A DNA stretch of 7,052 bases from Saprospiraceae bacterium. Its GTDB lineage: Bacteria; Bacteroidota; Bacteroidia; Chitinophagales; Saprospiraceae. Below are positions 6,901 through 7,052 of this stretch, one piece after another. Made by a program: the position numbers and the translations under genes. The DNA lies in contig JADZFI010000507.1 in the NCBI GenBank assembly GCA_020850025.1, positions 1 to 7,052 of the forward strand, read 5' to 3'. Position 1 is the first letter of the stretch; every line of letters begins with the position of its first letter. Below the pieces are notes generated by a model, which ran no database searches, was not told the DNA's origin, and was given only the letters and a program-made list of their open reading frames with translations.

Positions 6901-7052
6901 TCACATCCGTTCAGCCCAAGGGCTGTTGCACAAGTCGCATTTGATGGCAACGTCGGAGGGGGAGCATCACACACCTCCGACGTACATAACCAGGTCATTT
7001 GAAATCCCTCATATTCAATGCTGTTATCGGATTCAAACTGAATGGTCAGGCA
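3729..7052 (-). CDS. Giant T9SS-exported adhesin-like protein with CUB end, Ig-like repeats and CHU_C sorting domain (partial, N-terminus outside window)
   Basis: The frame is open to the last base and ends at TAA 3729-3731, giving 1107 visible residues. The ATG at 6998 is internal, because the residues before it (LTIQFESDNSIEYEGFQMTW) form the last strands of a CUB domain. Residues about 38-227 form a pre-peptidase-like beta domain: FFYFQAQANGKFGFAVQ, DIDFNVWGP, DVQAGKFYLILLDDFDG, then IDFSGT. Residues 232-1018 are ten Ig-like/PKD-like repeats. Residues 1019-1107 are the CHU_C / type B sorting domain (LPNAFTPNGDGANDGF, MEIYNRWGQKVF, WDGQING, KGEVTLLR). In this family the C-terminal domain directs export by the type IX secretion system and surface attachment or release. 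The protein is therefore probably a surface or secreted adhesin or matrix protein. No catalytic domain is visible; one could lie in the missing N-terminal part. The TPR gene follows after 20 bp. Confidence 0.93.
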   Translation of the reverse strand, partial: CLTIQFESDNSIEYEGFQMTWLCTSEVCDAPPPTLPSNATCATALGLNGCDNVPQFMPLTPGQGDPGFIQDGINAGCFLNPSFELNFSFFYFQAQANGKFGFAVQSANANEATDIDFNVWGPINSLAEMCDFAETNQPIRSSWDDGADLTGLADIHPVTGLPVLDNFDCGSPATPGTDPPFGNADDFVRRIDVQAGKFYLILLDDFDGNIQEDGMAIDFSGTSDGVFGPQNNPISVSNDTSSCNGNAVQLMVTGGASYAWSPSAGLSCNDCPNPFASPSMTTVYEVKVVDVCQNVTETVVVSTGPNLSVFNDTSICKGQSVLLGNTLPEPATTYTWTPNDGSLSDPASPNPVATPAQTTVYTLTASSGPCTEVRTVTVAVVSLDVTLSVSDTAICKGNSVPIALNVTPGNANISWSPLSQIQVQPDGLSAVAKPSSAIVYTITTSLPGCVRKELVSIAVDSLPSSLEISPSDTTICGGNPVLLVSPSYSGANFPNLTFVWQTSQGQTLPDDEYFLLATPAETTVYQRITQNGACLDTASSTIVVEPVPTLLISPAAPQLCFGESQQLQVSNATGLTNPTWAPAIGLSCITCTNPTAAPSATTTYTFSAGVANGCTATASVTVEVNQAPVFQFPSDTLCFGESILLNLVADSTVTYTWTSFPAGLSSNAAQPMDTPTQTTTYLVTMENGCTVQQQFTIPVVPPGNLSINFEDTICAGASTVLTAAGNYPGVFQWNTGQTGQVISVSPGTTTAYSVQYAYPTPTLQCLASDTVVINVQGAVAQVAFPSDTLLCPGEGLVLNSGATPGATYSWSSEPPVFNSNDAIPGLFYPEESATYLVSTYLNGCAKTYSVDITVYNPQMVVTEDTVICAGEPLTISAEAFLTGTYLWEPGGINPTFSVAPDQNSSYNLQFMYGEGCLYEDTVNVTVLPNFSIKLVSDPDTNQINAGEMVLLDAFIPGTNVSNFIFEWQEGMEVIGSTQQISVSPVTTRDSVTYLVTVISPNGCVQEESITFAVIKPDVQLPNAFTPNGDGANDGFGLAIVEGVAAVESMEIYNRWGQKVFSSTEPNARWDGQINGQPAASDVYVYVIFWRGGDGSLRFSKGEVTLLR
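3999..6359 (-). repeat. Ten tandem Ig-like/PKD-like protein repeats (about 71-91 aa each)
   Basis: In the visible fragment the repeats begin near residues 232, 306, 383, 464, 548, 627, 703, 778, 857 and 928. Each opens with a strand ending DT-x-x-C-x-G (for example NDTSICKG, SDTAICKG, EDTICAG, EDTVICAG). A central x-W strand follows (YTWTP, ISWSP, YLWEP), then P-x-x-TT-x-Y, and a closing GC or PC before a Val/Thr-rich strand. The first Cys of successive repeats are 73-84 residues apart. Repeats 1 and 5 carry an extra GLSC-x-x-C pair before NP-x-A. Repeat 10 has Asn in place of the first Cys. At DNA level the repeats are diverged; the longest exact match I noticed is 15 bp (5079-5093 and 6042-6056). 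Such arrays act as stalks in Bacteroidota surface proteins. Confidence 0.9.
6984..7052 (-). other. C-terminal end of a CUB domain (cut by window edge)
   Basis: The first 23 visible residues of the adhesin-like protein contain LTIQFESDNSIEYEGFQMTW. This matches the last two strands of CUB domains (hydrophobic strand, F-x-SD, then GF-x-x-x-W/Y). CUB domains are extracellular protein- or carbohydrate-binding beta sandwiches. Only the end is present, so cysteine pairing and calcium-binding residues cannot be judged. Confidence 0.7.

Noticed and set aside
6996..6998. ATG at 6998 as the start of the giant protein
   Set aside because: The frame continues upstream to the window edge and the residues before this Met complete a CUB-like strand pattern, so it is an internal methionine and no signal peptide follows it.

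Overview
The window looks like chromosomal DNA of a Bacteroidota bacterium, most likely Saprospiria-like (Lewinella/Haliscomenobacter type). The strongest evidence is the large minus-strand gene, whose product ends in a gliding-motility-associated / type IX secretion type B sorting domain (CHU_C; FTPNGDG and YNRWGQ motifs). TAnnTTTG promoter-like boxes, starts without a clear Shine-Dalgarno sequence and an effector-associated-domain protein agree with this. The assignment is inference from protein families and has no rRNA or marker-gene support.

Layout. (a) 1-1106, minus strand: a compact gene set read right to left. It holds a 220-aa coiled-coil protein, a 64-aa protein with two membrane helices, and the first 61 residues of another membrane protein that runs off the left edge. 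Gaps are 25 and 39 bp, so they are probably co-transcribed. (b) 1107-1269: a divergent intergenic region with a TAnnTTTG box facing each way and a perfect 9-bp inverted repeat. (c) 1270-2196, plus strand: a 308-aa single-pass membrane protein with an N-terminal domain resembling effector-associated domain 11 (EAD11) and a C-terminal TolB/FlgO-like domain. (d) 2215-3708, minus strand: a 497-aa secreted TPR protein, convergent with (c) and separated from it by 18 bp. (e) 3729-7052, minus strand: the last 1107 residues of a giant secreted adhesin-like protein. It holds the end of a CUB domain, a pre-peptidase-like beta domain, ten Ig-like/PKD-like repeats and the CHU_C sorting domain. Its start lies beyond the right edge.

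How they may work together: the adhesin-like gene is followed 20 bp later by the TPR gene, so the two are probably one transcript encoding an exported surface protein and an exported TPR scaffold. The left-hand operon encodes a cytoplasmic coiled-coil protein with two small membrane proteins, plausibly one membrane-associated complex of unknown role. The EAD-like protein stands alone and would link a cytoplasmic adaptor domain to a domain across the inner membrane. Most of the window is ordinary for this lineage. The least explained parts are the EAD-TM-TolB-like protein and the small membrane/coiled-coil operon. I saw no RNA genes, CRISPR arrays, insertion sequences or convincing terminators.
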